The notes beneath the pieces are model-generated. The model saw only the letters and a program-made list of their open reading frames with translations, was not told the DNA's origin and did not search any database. Shown here in pieces: positions 42,602 through 51,545 of a DNA stretch of 64,000 bases. The DNA is from Larkinella terrae (GTDB taxonomy: Bacteria > Bacteroidota > Bacteroidia > Cytophagales > Spirosomataceae): the NCBI RefSeq assembly GCF_009668025.1, contig NZ_WJXZ01000014.1:1074448-1138447 (forward strand). Reading direction: 5' to 3'. Position numbers and translations under genes: made by a program. The first letter of the stretch is position 1; each line of letters starts with the position of its first letter.

Positions 42602-45556
42602 TTATTGTCGGTTGCTTTGCGGTTCTTCCACTTCCACCTTGACGAAAAACCGGGTTTCGTCCACTTCAAAGTCGTCGATCTCCATATTTGGTAACGTCAT
42701 CGTTTGCCAGTTCGTCGTGGGTTTGATGAGGTTAAACTGATCCGGCTTTTGGGTCACGGCAATTGGCATCCGAAAATTCGGCACGTCGGCTTTCCAGCGG
42801 TACTTGACCGCGAGCGATGAACCCTTTTGCACCAGTTGAACTTCCAGCGTCGGAATAGCGGTGCAATTCAAATATTGGTCAAAAAACCAGGTGTAATCCG
42901 TTCCCGTTTTTTCGTTGATATAACCGACAATATCCTTCGTTGTAACGGTTTGTAACCGAAACCGCTGCTGCATTCCTTTCAGGATATCCGCCCAAAGCCG
43001 GTCGTTGTTGAGCGCGTGCCGAAAGGTATACAGCATCAGCGCACCTTTGGCGTACATGTCACCGATCTCGTAGTGAATGTGATTCACATCCCGTACCCCG
43101 ACAATCGGCTCTTTGCCAATCACCTGCGGACGCAGGGATGCGATGTACCCCAATTCGCCCTCTTCCAGCATGGTCGAGTCGAGGTAAAGCCCTTCCGAAT
43201 AGGTCGCGAACGCTTCGTGAATCCATAGATCGGCCATGTCTCGGCAACTGAGGTTGTTACCCCACCATTCGTGCGACACCTCGTGCCAGACCAACTGCCT
43301 ATGCCGCAGCGTGTCGGCCAGCGTCAACGGACCGGCACTGTCGTTCGGCATTTTCCCGAATGAAACCGCACTCTGGTGTTCCATCGGATAGAGCGATTCC
43401 ATCAGTGTAAATCCGTCGCGGGGAAAGGGATACGGGCCGTAGTGCTTTTCCAGCGTTGCCAGCATCGGTTTCACACCGTTGAACACCCAGCGGAATTTCA
43501 CCTGGTTATAGGGCATGCAGTAGTAATCCAGTGTCAGCGAATCCGGACCGTAGGTTTCGCGCCGGTGGGCGTAGTTGCCGATGTTCAGCGTCACGTTGTA
43601 ATTGTTGATCGGGTAACTCACGTACCACTCAAATTCCGTCCAATTGTTGGGCAGGGCGGTTTTTTGCCGCAATCGCCCGTTGGCAATAGCCATCAGCCCG
43701 TTCGGCACGGTGACGCGGATGCGCAGGCTGTCGGGTTCGTCGGAGAGGTGATCTTTGTTGGGCCACCACAAACTCGCGCCCGACCCCTGACAAACCACCT
43801 GAACCCAGGGATGGCCGTCGCGGTCTTTTTCCCACAGAAAGCCGCCCATCATCGGCACCTTGAAATCCGGTACCTGCGGGATTCCCGAATATTCGATTTC
43901 CAGTTCCTGTTCGCGGCCCGGCAGGAGTTTTTCGGGAAACTGCACAAAAACCGCATCGAATTCCCGGGTGTAGACCAGCGGTTTTCCGGCGTATAAAATC
44001 CGGTGAATCAGCATGTTGACGTATAAGTCCAGTTGCAGTTTATCCAGCGGAGCCAGCACCCGAAACCGCATTTTGTTCCTGCCGCTGACGGCCTTCCTGT
44101 CGATATCTACCTTTACGGCCAGGTCATAGAATGTTACATCGTAATTGCTGCGCAAGGGCGTGAGTTTGCCCCGGAGCGTATCGGCGCGACTGAAGCCGTT
44201 CTGCCGATTGCCGACGGGTTTCGAAATCCGGTGGTGAACCCGGTTTTGCCCGGAATCCAGTTTCGCCGGGGCCGGAACCATGACCTCAGTTTTTTCAGAA
44301 ACCGTATCGGTCGGCGCCCGCTGCTGGATGTTGTAGTTTTCCCAGAAATTCGGGTCGTTCTGGTTGCCAATCAGGTGCTGAAATGGACTATTGTTTTCAG
44401 CAATGTTGCCTTCGGTAAAAGGTTGAATTCCTTTTGGCCCAACCTCCGTAACGGTCAAACTGGTGGACACTTCCCAGCGTTTGTCGATCAGGTTCCGCGA
44501 CGGACTATTAATACGAAAACCGTATCGCCTTTCAACGTTGCGCATATTCCAGCGGCCTTCGTGTTGGGCAAACGTAACAACTTCCTTTAAATCGGTAAAT
44601 TTCAGGGTTAATTTATGGACCGCCGACGCCATCATTTTTAAGAACCAGTCGCGGTTGTTTTCCGCATCAATGGCGGCTTGCGTAGCCTGGAATTCAAACT
44701 GAACAAACGCCATCGTTTGAGCATCGATGTAGAGCTTTCCCGTACCAAACGCTTTTCTCTTCCGTTTGCCGGGTTTAAAATCGATGACATACATCAGTCG
44801 ATCGCCCTTGAGGGTGCTCAGCGTTAAATCGTAATACTCATAATTCCGTTCATTAATAATATTTCGTCGATAAGAAGCCAGTTTTACTAAGTCGCAGTAA
44901 AGCAGCAGGTTCCGGGCTCCGTTGCTTAAATTGATAATGGGCGGTAATTGATGAATGGCCCGATCATATTCCTTTTTCCGGCCTTTAATCACCTTCATAC
45001 CATCTTTGATTTCGGTCTGGTTATAAGCCGCTTTGTAGACGGACAACACGGCTTCGCTGGAAACCACCGGTTTATGGTCGAATTGCTGGTCTTCCCGGTA
45101 AAAAGCCGTCATCTGCACCGAGGTCGTGTCGTAATTGCGCGGAATGGCGGCCACGGCTTCCCGCAGAATATCTTCGGCGGTTTTCCGGCGGGCCTGCACC
45201 CGCACCTCATCCAGCGTCACGGCTGCGGTTTTCAGGCGAATGAGCAGGGTTTGACCAGTTACCGCCGACACCTGTTTTTTAAACGACTGATACCCGACGC
45301 TGGACACGTTCAGGCTGTCGCTCGCATACGAATCCGGCACCTTCAATACGAAGGTGCCGACCACATTGGAAACCGTACCGATGCCCCGGCCCACCACCGA
45401 GATACTCGCAAACGGCACCGGTTCGCCGGTGTCCTGATTGATAATTTTTCCGGAAAGCGTCAGGTAGTTGGTCGATTGGGCAATTGCGCAACCGGCGAAA
45501 AACGTAAAAAGAAGTCCAAAAAGGGAAAACCGGACGTGATTTGTTGAATACCGCAT
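42602..45556 (-). CDS. M1-family metallopeptidase fused to a carboxypeptidase-regulatory-like N-terminal half
   Basis: A 984-residue exported protein. After a signal peptide comes a CarboxypepD_reg-like domain (YLTLSGKIINQDTGEPVPFASISVVG), then a roughly 300-residue block starting DILREAVAAIPRNYDTTSVQMTAFYRED that is also seen in the protein at 29339-30556. The C-terminal half is an M1 aminopeptidase-like domain. Zinc ligands are H758, H762 and E781 (HEVSHEWWG, then LWIHEAFATYSEG), and the exopeptidase-like motif appears as YPMEHQSAV. M1 enzymes remove N-terminal residues from peptides. The fusion suggests a surface or periplasmic processing enzyme recruited by its N-terminal domains. Substrate unknown. 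Confidence 0.9.
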   Translation of the reverse strand: MRYSTNHVRFSLFGLLFTFFAGCAIAQSTNYLTLSGKIINQDTGEPVPFASISVVGRGIGTVSNVVGTFVLKVPDSYASDSLNVSSVGYQSFKKQVSAVTGQTLLIRLKTAAVTLDEVRVQARRKTAEDILREAVAAIPRNYDTTSVQMTAFYREDQQFDHKPVVSSEAVLSVYKAAYNQTEIKDGMKVIKGRKKEYDRAIHQLPPIINLSNGARNLLLYCDLVKLASYRRNIINERNYEYYDLTLSTLKGDRLMYVIDFKPGKRKRKAFGTGKLYIDAQTMAFVQFEFQATQAAIDAENNRDWFLKMMASAVHKLTLKFTDLKEVVTFAQHEGRWNMRNVERRYGFRINSPSRNLIDKRWEVSTSLTVTEVGPKGIQPFTEGNIAENNSPFQHLIGNQNDPNFWENYNIQQRAPTDTVSEKTEVMVPAPAKLDSGQNRVHHRISKPVGNRQNGFSRADTLRGKLTPLRSNYDVTFYDLAVKVDIDRKAVSGRNKMRFRVLAPLDKLQLDLYVNMLIHRILYAGKPLVYTREFDAVFVQFPEKLLPGREQELEIEYSGIPQVPDFKVPMMGGFLWEKDRDGHPWVQVVCQGSGASLWWPNKDHLSDEPDSLRIRVTVPNGLMAIANGRLRQKTALPNNWTEFEWYVSYPINNYNVTLNIGNYAHRRETYGPDSLTLDYYCMPYNQVKFRWVFNGVKPMLATLEKHYGPYPFPRDGFTLMESLYPMEHQSAVSFGKMPNDSAGPLTLADTLRHRQLVWHEVSHEWWGNNLSCRDMADLWIHEAFATYSEGLYLDSTMLEEGELGYIASLRPQVIGKEPIVGVRDVNHIHYEIGDMYAKGALMLYTFRHALNNDRLWADILKGMQQRFRLQTVTTKDIVGYINEKTGTDYTWFFDQYLNCTAIPTLEVQLVQKGSSLAVKYRWKADVPNFRMPIAVTQKPDQFNLIKPTTNWQTMTLPNMEIDDFEVDETRFFVKVEVEEPQSNRQ

Positions 45557-45604
45557 TGGGCCTGTTTTTGGGTCAAAACAAGTTAAAACAAAGCCCGCAA
45601 TCTG

Positions 45605-45622
45605 CTCAAATCCGGATTTGAG
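45605..45622. promoter_or_regulatory. 18-bp perfect palindrome upstream of the M1 peptidase gene
   Basis: An exact copy of the palindrome at 42579-42596, 48 bases before the M1 peptidase start codon and in the gap just downstream of an AraC-family regulator gene. Aligning the two upstream regions without gaps keeps GATT, GTTTTGA and CCAAAAACA in register, so the whole region of about 55 bases is probably homologous. Confidence 0.75.
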
Positions 45623-45641
45623 AGGTAATTTAGATGCATCA

Positions 45642-45658
45642 CAACCCCTTTGGGGTTG
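45642..45658. repeat. Short hairpin after the AraC regulator gene
   Basis: CAACCCC-TTT-GGGGTTG forms a 7-bp stem four bases past the regulator's stop codon. It lacks a T run. It resembles the AACCCC/GGGGTT halves of the larger hairpin at 50173-50230 and may help end the regulator transcript. Confidence 0.6.
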
Positions 45659-45662
45659 GTGG

Positions 45663-46805
45663 TCAGGCAGTTTCGCGGTTCATGTACTCCCGGGGCGAAA
45701 AACCGGTTAGCTGTTTGAAACTCCGCTGGAAGGTGGCCTGGGAGTTAAAGCCGCATTCGAACGCGATGCCGGTCAGCGTCAGGTTGGCGTAGGCCGAATC
45801 GTTCAGCCGCCGTTTCACTTCTTCCAGCCGGTACTCGTTGACGAACGCGTTGAAACTCTTGCCGAGGTGCTGATTTAACACCGCCGAAATGGTTTTGGGC
45901 GAAACCTGCAAATGCCGTCCGACTTTCTCGACGGTCAGTTCGGGGTCCAGGTAGAGCTTATCGGTTTCCATCGCTTTCCGCAAACCGCTCGACGTTTCCA
46001 GAACCAGTTCATCCGGCAAAACCGTAGCGACTGGTTTACGAACGGGTTCAGTTTGGGGAAGATCGGTGCTGCGCGCATTCAGGTAACCACCCAACCCAAT
46101 CCAGTAAATCATGATTGCAATCGGGATGTAGAGCGGGTACCAGCCAAACGCGTCCAGTAGCGCATTGCTGGTTTGCGGAAGAATATACGGAATTAAATGC
46201 AGCAGCCAGATGGTTTGGAAAACCAGAAAAACCGTAATGAATTGCCGGAGCCAGCGCATTTTGGTCCGTTGCAGTTCTGTCAGTTCCGGATTCGTCTGCT
46301 GGAATCGAGACAACCAGCGATTGGTGAGAAACAGATAAATGGCGGCTGAAATCCAGCGGGGAATATCGGCGTATTTATCGTATTCGTCCATCAGCCAACC
46401 GACTTTCCGGTTATCGCTATGCTCAAAAAAGCCGAATAGAAGGCCAAACAGAAAGACCCAGGCCATCAGTTTACTGCCAAAATCGAGCACTGTGGGCCAG
46501 AAATGCCGCTTTTCCCGTTTGCCCAGCCGAAACTCGGGGTCGAGCATCGAGCGGGTATAAAAATAGACCAGCGGCCCGAACGGCATCGCGATGATCAGCG
46601 GAATGAAATCGACAAACAGGTTGATCCAGCCATTCATGATCGGAATCCCGACCGCCAGACTGGCCGACGCCAGCAAACCGACCAAAACCGCCAGCAACCG
46701 ATTCGACAACCGCCGTCCTTTGGGGTTAAACCACAACAAAACCGCCAGGATAAAACCCTGCGCGGTGCCGAGTAAAAGAATCAGGTCCAGCGGTGGAATA
46801 GTCAT
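45663..46805 (-). CDS. AraC-family transcriptional regulator with membrane-spanning N-terminus
   Basis: The 380-residue product has about seven hydrophobic helices in its first 240 residues (LDLILLLGTAQGFILAVLLWFNPKG at the start). The C-terminal AraC/XylS DNA-binding domain has two helix-turn-helix units: VEKVGRHLQVSPKTISAVLNQHLGKSFNAFVNEYRLEE, and LTGIAFECGFNSQATFQRSFKQLTGFSPREYM. Membrane-bound AraC regulators are common in Bacteroidota and sense extracellular signals. The frame extends to 46832, but the ATG at 46805 starts right at the first helix. It lies directly upstream of the M1 peptidase gene and may control the shared palindrome; that link is inferred. Confidence 0.9.
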   Translation of the reverse strand: MTIPPLDLILLLGTAQGFILAVLLWFNPKGRRLSNRLLAVLVGLLASASLAVGIPIMNGWINLFVDFIPLIIAMPFGPLVYFYTRSMLDPEFRLGKREKRHFWPTVLDFGSKLMAWVFLFGLLFGFFEHSDNRKVGWLMDEYDKYADIPRWISAAIYLFLTNRWLSRFQQTNPELTELQRTKMRWLRQFITVFLVFQTIWLLHLIPYILPQTSNALLDAFGWYPLYIPIAIMIYWIGLGGYLNARSTDLPQTEPVRKPVATVLPDELVLETSSGLRKAMETDKLYLDPELTVEKVGRHLQVSPKTISAVLNQHLGKSFNAFVNEYRLEEVKRRLNDSAYANLTLTGIAFECGFNSQATFQRSFKQLTGFSPREYMNRETA

Positions 46806-46866
46806 CCGGCAAATTACCGAAAAGATTGACATCGCTCAACGGAAACTGGGCTTTCCCACAAAAAAT

Positions 46867-46898
46867 AAACCCGCCCTCTCGTTGGAGAAGACGGGTTT
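46867..46898 (-). terminator. Rho-independent terminator of the downstream-facing small exported gene
   Basis: On the minus strand AAACCCG (46898-46892) pairs with CGGGTTT (46873-46867), with partial CTTCTCC/GAGAGG pairing inside. ATTTTTT follows. It begins 26 bases past the stop codon of the gene at 46924-47337. Confidence 0.7.
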
Positions 46899-46923
46899 GA
46901 GATGATAGCTGAACTCGTTCGGA

Positions 46924-47337
46924 TTAGCCCCGGCGACCATACCCATTTCCACGGTCGAAGCGGTTGTTGGATTGTTGGAAGGCAATCCATTTCTGCAATT
47001 GTTTTTTGTTCAGCACATCCAGCATTTCCTGCTGTTTCTGGGCCTGCAGACGCTGATACTGCTGGGGATTCCGGCGCTGCATCGTCACCATTTCCATGTG
47101 GTCGTAGCGATCCTCAATGCGCTTCAGCTCTTTTTCCTGTTTCCGCGACAGATCGACGATGGCGTCCAGTTTATCGATTTTGATGTCTTCTTTCACATCG
47201 TCGAAGCGCGAACCGGGTTTGGTATTGTTGAACGGCGCGTTCGGACGATTGGCATTCGGATTATAGGGACGCTGAGCCAGTGAAACAGTGATGCTTAGGA
47301 AGGCTGCGGCTGCGAGGGATAAGATTGTCGTTTTCAT
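46924..47337 (-). CDS. Small exported protein, Spy/CpxP-like composition
   Basis: A 137-residue protein with a signal peptide (MKTTILSLAAAAFLSITVSLAQ). An Asn/Pro-rich linker (NPNANRPNAPFNNTKPG) precedes a helical region rich in Lys, Glu and Gln (LSRKQEKELKRIEDRYDHMEMVTMQRRNPQQYQRLQAQKQQEMLDVLNKKQLQKW). The pattern of a helix-turn-helix with an [LI]NKKQ[LQ]xKW end recalls periplasmic Spy/CpxP-like or DUF4890-like proteins. A chaperone or stress role would be inference. Monocistronic, with its own terminator. Confidence 0.65.
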   Translation of the reverse strand: MKTTILSLAAAAFLSITVSLAQRPYNPNANRPNAPFNNTKPGSRFDDVKEDIKIDKLDAIVDLSRKQEKELKRIEDRYDHMEMVTMQRRNPQQYQRLQAQKQQEMLDVLNKKQLQKWIAFQQSNNRFDRGNGYGRRG

Positions 47338-47665
47338 GATTGTACGTTGTTTATTTGTGCGTTACTGATTCTTAGAGGGCGGTTTTGGTATGGCGTTTAA
47401 CCGGTTTTTCCACCACTCGACCGGGAGAAGGTTTTTACCGATCAGCCGGATCATTTTACCGATTAACGCCTGCGAGTTACAAACCGGAGACGGTGATTTG
47501 TCAATCCATTTCCGCCAGTTGTCAAGTTGCAGTATTCAATCCCCGCCCCATTCGCAAACTTTACATTGAAAAGGTTTGTCTCAGGCGCGCGCTTCGTGTA
47601 TCTTACCAGCGTGTACGAGTCAACCCAAACGGACTTTTGCCACCCACCTACCCGCCGACCGCTCT

Positions 47666-50164
47666 ATGGAAGCGTTTCTGTTAGTCATCGTCATTGTCCT
47701 GATTCTGATTGGGTTTAGTCGATTCAGCGATGTCAAACAATTGGTTCTGCGACAAAACGAGGAGTTGGGTCGCCTGCGCGCCGACCTGGCCCAAATCCGC
47801 AACCTGTTCGAAACCGGCGACCGGCCCGCTTCGACCCAAAAACAGACCATTCTGGACGAGCGCGGAGCGGTGATTGAAATGGTGGACGACCCGGTTCCCC
47901 CCGTTATTGTTCCGAACAAGCCAGAACCGGTTGCTGAACCCATCGAAAGCAAACCCCCGGTATTTGATCCGGAAGGCGTGTTGCCTCCGCCGATTCCGCA
48001 GGTCAGCGAAGAGCCGGTTGCCCCGGTTTTGCCCACGCTGCCCCCGGTTTCGGCCGAACCGCAACTGTCGTTCTTTCAACGGTTTCTGCGCGACAATCCC
48101 GACCTGGAGAAATTCATCGGCGAAAACCTTATCAATAAAATCGGGATCGGAATTCTGGTGCTTGGCATTGGCTACTTCGTCAAATACGCCATCGATCAGA
48201 ACTGGATCAACGAAATTGGCCGCGTGCTGATCGGTATTCTGGCGGGCGGGGCCTTGATCGGCGTGGCGCATCGGCTGCGGAATTCGTTCGGGGCCTTCAG
48301 TTCGGTGCTGGTTGGGGGCGGCCTGGCGGTTTTGTATTTCACCATCGCCATTGCGTTTCAGGATTACCACATTTTCAGCCAGACAACCGCGTTTGCGCTG
48401 ATGGTTGTCATCACCGGTTTTTCGGTCTTGCTGGCAATTACCTACAACCGGGTGGAGCTGGCGGTGGTGTCGCTGGTGGGCGGTTTTGCCACGCCATTTA
48501 TGGTGAGTTCCGGCGAAGGGAATTACGTCGTGCTGCTGACCTATATTCTCATGCTGGACGTCGGCATGCTGGTGCTGGCGTACTTCAAAAAGTGGAATCT
48601 CGTTCACATTGTCGCCTACGGTTTTACGGTTTTGCTCTACGGCGCCTGGCTGTCGGAGGTGGTCATCGATCATAAACTACCGGCCACGGGCGCGTTTGTT
48701 TTTGCCACGCTGTTCTACGTCGTTTTCATGGCAATGAATCTGATCAACAACCTGAAAGAAAACACCCGGTTTTCGGCACTGGAAATCAGTTTGTTGCTCA
48801 GCAGTACGGCTTTCTTTTTTGCTGCCGGAATGGTCATTCTGGAAAATAGCGATCACAAAGCGCTTCAGGGCTTATTTACAGTGACGCTGGCCGTGGTCAA
48901 CTTTGGTCTGGCTACGTTCCTGTATCGTCGTGAAGCCGTCGATCGCAACCTGATTTATTTGTTGATCGGCCTGGTCATCACGTTTGTGAGTCTGGTCATA
49001 CCGATTCAACTGGAAGGTAATTTCATCACGATGTTCTGGGCGCTCGAAGCCGTGTTGCTGCTGTGGCTGTCGCAGAAATCCGGTCTGAAGTTGATCTCGA
49101 CGGCTTCCATTCTGGTGCTGGGACTAATGTTCGTCAGTTTAGGGATGGATTGGGCGGCTTTATACGGAGCCAATGTTGTTCCGCAGATGCCCATTCTCCT
49201 CAATAAAGCGTTCATCACCAGCGTCGTTTCCGTTGTCGGTTTGGTAGTTACGCTCCGTTTGCTGAACACCCAAACCGAGCCTTTCCGGTTCTGGGTTGGT
49301 CAACTGGAGGTGCACAACTACCGGGCGTTCGTGCGGTTTATGCTGATTCTGACGCTCTATTTGAGCGGTATTTTTGAACTGGATTACCAATCGGCAAACC
49401 GCATCGGCTTTGGCCCGAACCAGGTCATTCTGATGGGCTGTTACAACCTGGCTTTCGCGACCGGTTTGCTGTTTTGGGCGCAGCGTTTTGGCCAACGCGG
49501 TTCGATGTGGATCACCGTCGGGCTCGGTCTGGTCGGTATCATCGCGTATCTGGCCACGTTCAGCCCGGCCACGATGGAACTCTTGAACGATTATTTTCTG
49601 GGCTCCGAGCCAAGCCTGATTGGCTTTCTGGTGCATTATTTCAGTGTCGTTTTCGCGCTGCTGATTCTCTGGCTCATCGACCGCAACAAGGCCCGTCTGG
49701 AGCCGCTGCCGCCCGTTATTCTCCGCTTGTGGCCCTGGTTTATTGGTTACGTGATCGTTTACATTTCCACTTCGGAACTGTTTGCACACGTGATTTATTT
49801 CAGTTTTGCGGGATCAAAAAGCGGTGGTTTGGCGGGTCAGCCCGCGATGGAGCGTTTCGACGAAATCCTGATTCAGATCAATAAAGTCGGGTTGCCCATC
49901 CTCTGGGGCGTTTGCGCGTTCGCGTTCATGTGGGTGGGACTGAACCGCAAAAACCGCCAGCTCCGGATTCTGTCGCTCAGTCTTTTTGGCCTGACCATCG
50001 CCAAACTCTTCCTGTACGACATTCAGGGCATTTCGGAGGGCGGAAAAATTGCCGCCTTCATTTCCCTGGGCGTGCTGCTGCTGGTGATTTCGTTCATGTA
50101 CCAGAAAATCAGGAAATTAATTCTTATCGACGACACGCATGCGCCCCAGGAGCCGGTTTCTTAG
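47666..50164 (+). CDS. DUF2339 polytopic membrane protein
   Basis: An 832-residue membrane protein. It opens with one helix (MEAFLLVIVIVLILIGFSRF) and a coiled stretch with a Pro-rich linker to about residue 135. The conserved FLRDNPDLEKFIGENLINKIGIGILVLGIGYFVKYAIDQNWI then starts a run of more than twenty hydrophobic helices to the C-terminus, as in the DUF2339 family. Function is unknown; family members are often next to DUF3999 genes, as here. The frame is open to 47576, but the ATG at 47666 starts the first helix. The next gene's frame begins 26 bases before this stop codon, so translation may be coupled. Confidence 0.88.
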   Translation: MEAFLLVIVIVLILIGFSRFSDVKQLVLRQNEELGRLRADLAQIRNLFETGDRPASTQKQTILDERGAVIEMVDDPVPPVIVPNKPEPVAEPIESKPPVFDPEGVLPPPIPQVSEEPVAPVLPTLPPVSAEPQLSFFQRFLRDNPDLEKFIGENLINKIGIGILVLGIGYFVKYAIDQNWINEIGRVLIGILAGGALIGVAHRLRNSFGAFSSVLVGGGLAVLYFTIAIAFQDYHIFSQTTAFALMVVITGFSVLLAITYNRVELAVVSLVGGFATPFMVSSGEGNYVVLLTYILMLDVGMLVLAYFKKWNLVHIVAYGFTVLLYGAWLSEVVIDHKLPATGAFVFATLFYVVFMAMNLINNLKENTRFSALEISLLLSSTAFFFAAGMVILENSDHKALQGLFTVTLAVVNFGLATFLYRREAVDRNLIYLLIGLVITFVSLVIPIQLEGNFITMFWALEAVLLLWLSQKSGLKLISTASILVLGLMFVSLGMDWAALYGANVVPQMPILLNKAFITSVVSVVGLVVTLRLLNTQTEPFRFWVGQLEVHNYRAFVRFMLILTLYLSGIFELDYQSANRIGFGPNQVILMGCYNLAFATGLLFWAQRFGQRGSMWITVGLGLVGIIAYLATFSPATMELLNDYFLGSEPSLIGFLVHYFSVVFALLILWLIDRNKARLEPLPPVILRLWPWFIGYVIVYISTSELFAHVIYFSFAGSKSGGLAGQPAMERFDEILIQINKVGLPILWGVCAFAFMWVGLNRKNRQLRILSLSLFGLTIAKLFLYDIQGISEGGKIAAFISLGVLLLVISFMYQKIRKLILIDDTHAPQEPVS

Positions 50165-51446
50165 CGGTTACTCCCAACCCCCTAAAGGGGGCTTTTCCAG
50201 CTGGTTAAATGTCCCCTTTAGGGGGTTGGGGGTTGCATTTTTGTTTACATTCCTCTGGACTGCCAGTCGGGCGCAATCCTTCAACTTCCGGTCCAAGCTT
50301 CCGGCCGTTCAAAAAACCGGTTATTACCGCATTCTGCTTCCGCCTTCGGTCGTTGGCCAATTGAAGGCAGACCGCAGCGACATTCGGTTATTCGACGAAA
50401 AAAAACAGGAAATACCGTACATTCTGAACCGGGAACAACCAAGTCAACAGGTTCAATTCAAGGAATATGAGCTGGTTAGCAAGATAACTTCCGCCGTTTC
50501 GACCAAACTGGTTTTGCGAAACGGCAACAAAAATCCGATCAGCTCGCTCGGACTGATCATTAAAAACACGAATCTCCGCAAGAAGGCCCGGCTGAGCGGA
50601 AGCAACGACGCCCAAACCTGGTACGGCATTGAGGATAATTACCTGTTGGAACCGGTCGCCAGCACCGAAACCACTTCGGAAGCCCGAATCATCGGTTTTC
50701 CGCTGAGCGATTATCCATATTATCAACTGGAAATCAACGACTCCCTGAGCGCTCCGCTGAATATTCTCGAAGTGGGGTATTACACCACCACCGCCGAAGC
50801 GGGCCAGTATTCGGCGATTCCCGGCGTGTCGTTCTCGCAGAAAGAACTTCCGGATGGTCATAAAAGTCAGGTTAGGATCCGTTTGGCGGACTTATCCCGG
50901 CCGGATAAACTGACGATTTCGGTTGATTATCCGGTGGAATACCGCCGAAGCGTAGAACTGGCCGAACGCCGAACCTGGAAAACGAAACGCAGACGCCTGC
51001 AATCGGGATTTGAAACCCTGAAAACGTTCGAACTCAACTCCATCGACAGCTTGCACACGGTGTTGCTGCCCGATTTGCAAACGAAAGAGTTGTACCTCCT
51101 CATTGACAATCAGAATAATCGACCGTTGAAAATTGGCGCGATTCAGGCCCAGCAACTGAACACCTACGTGGTAGCGGAGTTGGAGCCGGGAAATTCCTAC
51201 CATTTTGCGTTCGGCAATCCGGCGGTGGGTGCACCAACCTACGATTTGCCTTATTTTAAAAATAAAATACCAGCTAAGTTACCTGTCATTCAGGCGTATC
51301 CATTAAAAGCGGAACCGGTTTCCACGGAATCTTCTCCTTCCTTTTTTGCCGCCAATCCCTGGGTTATCTGGGTCGCTATCGGGCTGGTTCTGGTGCTGCT
51401 GAGTTATTTTTCCTACCAGATGGTTACGGATCTGAAAAACCGGTAG
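50139..51446 (+). CDS. DUF3999-family exported protein, N-terminus built from a palindromic repeat
   Basis: The 435-codon frame begins inside the end of the DUF2339 gene. Residues 12-31 (SQPPKGGFSSWLNVPFRGLG) are encoded by an inverted repeat and are not typical protein sequence. A signal-peptide-like stretch (VAFLFTFLWTASRAQS) follows, then the DUF3999 body: FRSKLPAVQKTGYYRILLPPSVV, IRLFDEKKQEIPYIL and ARLSGSNDAQTWYGIEDNYLLE. A C-terminal membrane helix (PWVIWVAIGLVLVLLSYFSY) ends it. The real start may be a TTG at or just after the repeat. DUF3999 proteins accompany DUF2339 membrane proteins; the pair's function is unknown. Confidence 0.8.
   Translation: MRPRSRFLSGYSQPPKGGFSSWLNVPFRGLGVAFLFTFLWTASRAQSFNFRSKLPAVQKTGYYRILLPPSVVGQLKADRSDIRLFDEKKQEIPYILNREQPSQQVQFKEYELVSKITSAVSTKLVLRNGNKNPISSLGLIIKNTNLRKKARLSGSNDAQTWYGIEDNYLLEPVASTETTSEARIIGFPLSDYPYYQLEINDSLSAPLNILEVGYYTTTAEAGQYSAIPGVSFSQKELPDGHKSQVRIRLADLSRPDKLTISVDYPVEYRRSVELAERRTWKTKRRRLQSGFETLKTFELNSIDSLHTVLLPDLQTKELYLLIDNQNNRPLKIGAIQAQQLNTYVVAELEPGNSYHFAFGNPAVGAPTYDLPYFKNKIPAKLPVIQAYPLKAEPVSTESSPSFFAANPWVIWVAIGLVLVLLSYFSYQMVTDLKNR
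50173..50230. repeat. 18-bp inverted repeat (CCCAACCCCCTAAAGGGG type)
   Basis: Arms 50173-50190 and 50213-50230 are exact inverted copies around a 22-base loop. This CCCCCTAAAGGGGG-type dyad is a sequence I recall from other Bacteroidota intergenic regions. Here it begins nine bases after the DUF2339 stop codon and overlaps the start of the DUF3999 frame. Confidence 0.88.
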
Positions 51447-51545
51447 CTTTCGTTCTTGCGTAAGAAAAAAGACCTTGAGCCTGAAAAACGGCGGTAAAAC
51501 ACAGTATAATTGGGGTGGTGACGGTTTTTGCTAAAAACGAATGCT

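Noticed and set aside
47681-48673. A 330-codon frame antisense to the DUF2339 gene
   Set aside because: Rich in His, Asn and Gln as expected for the complement of membrane-helix codons; no family signal.
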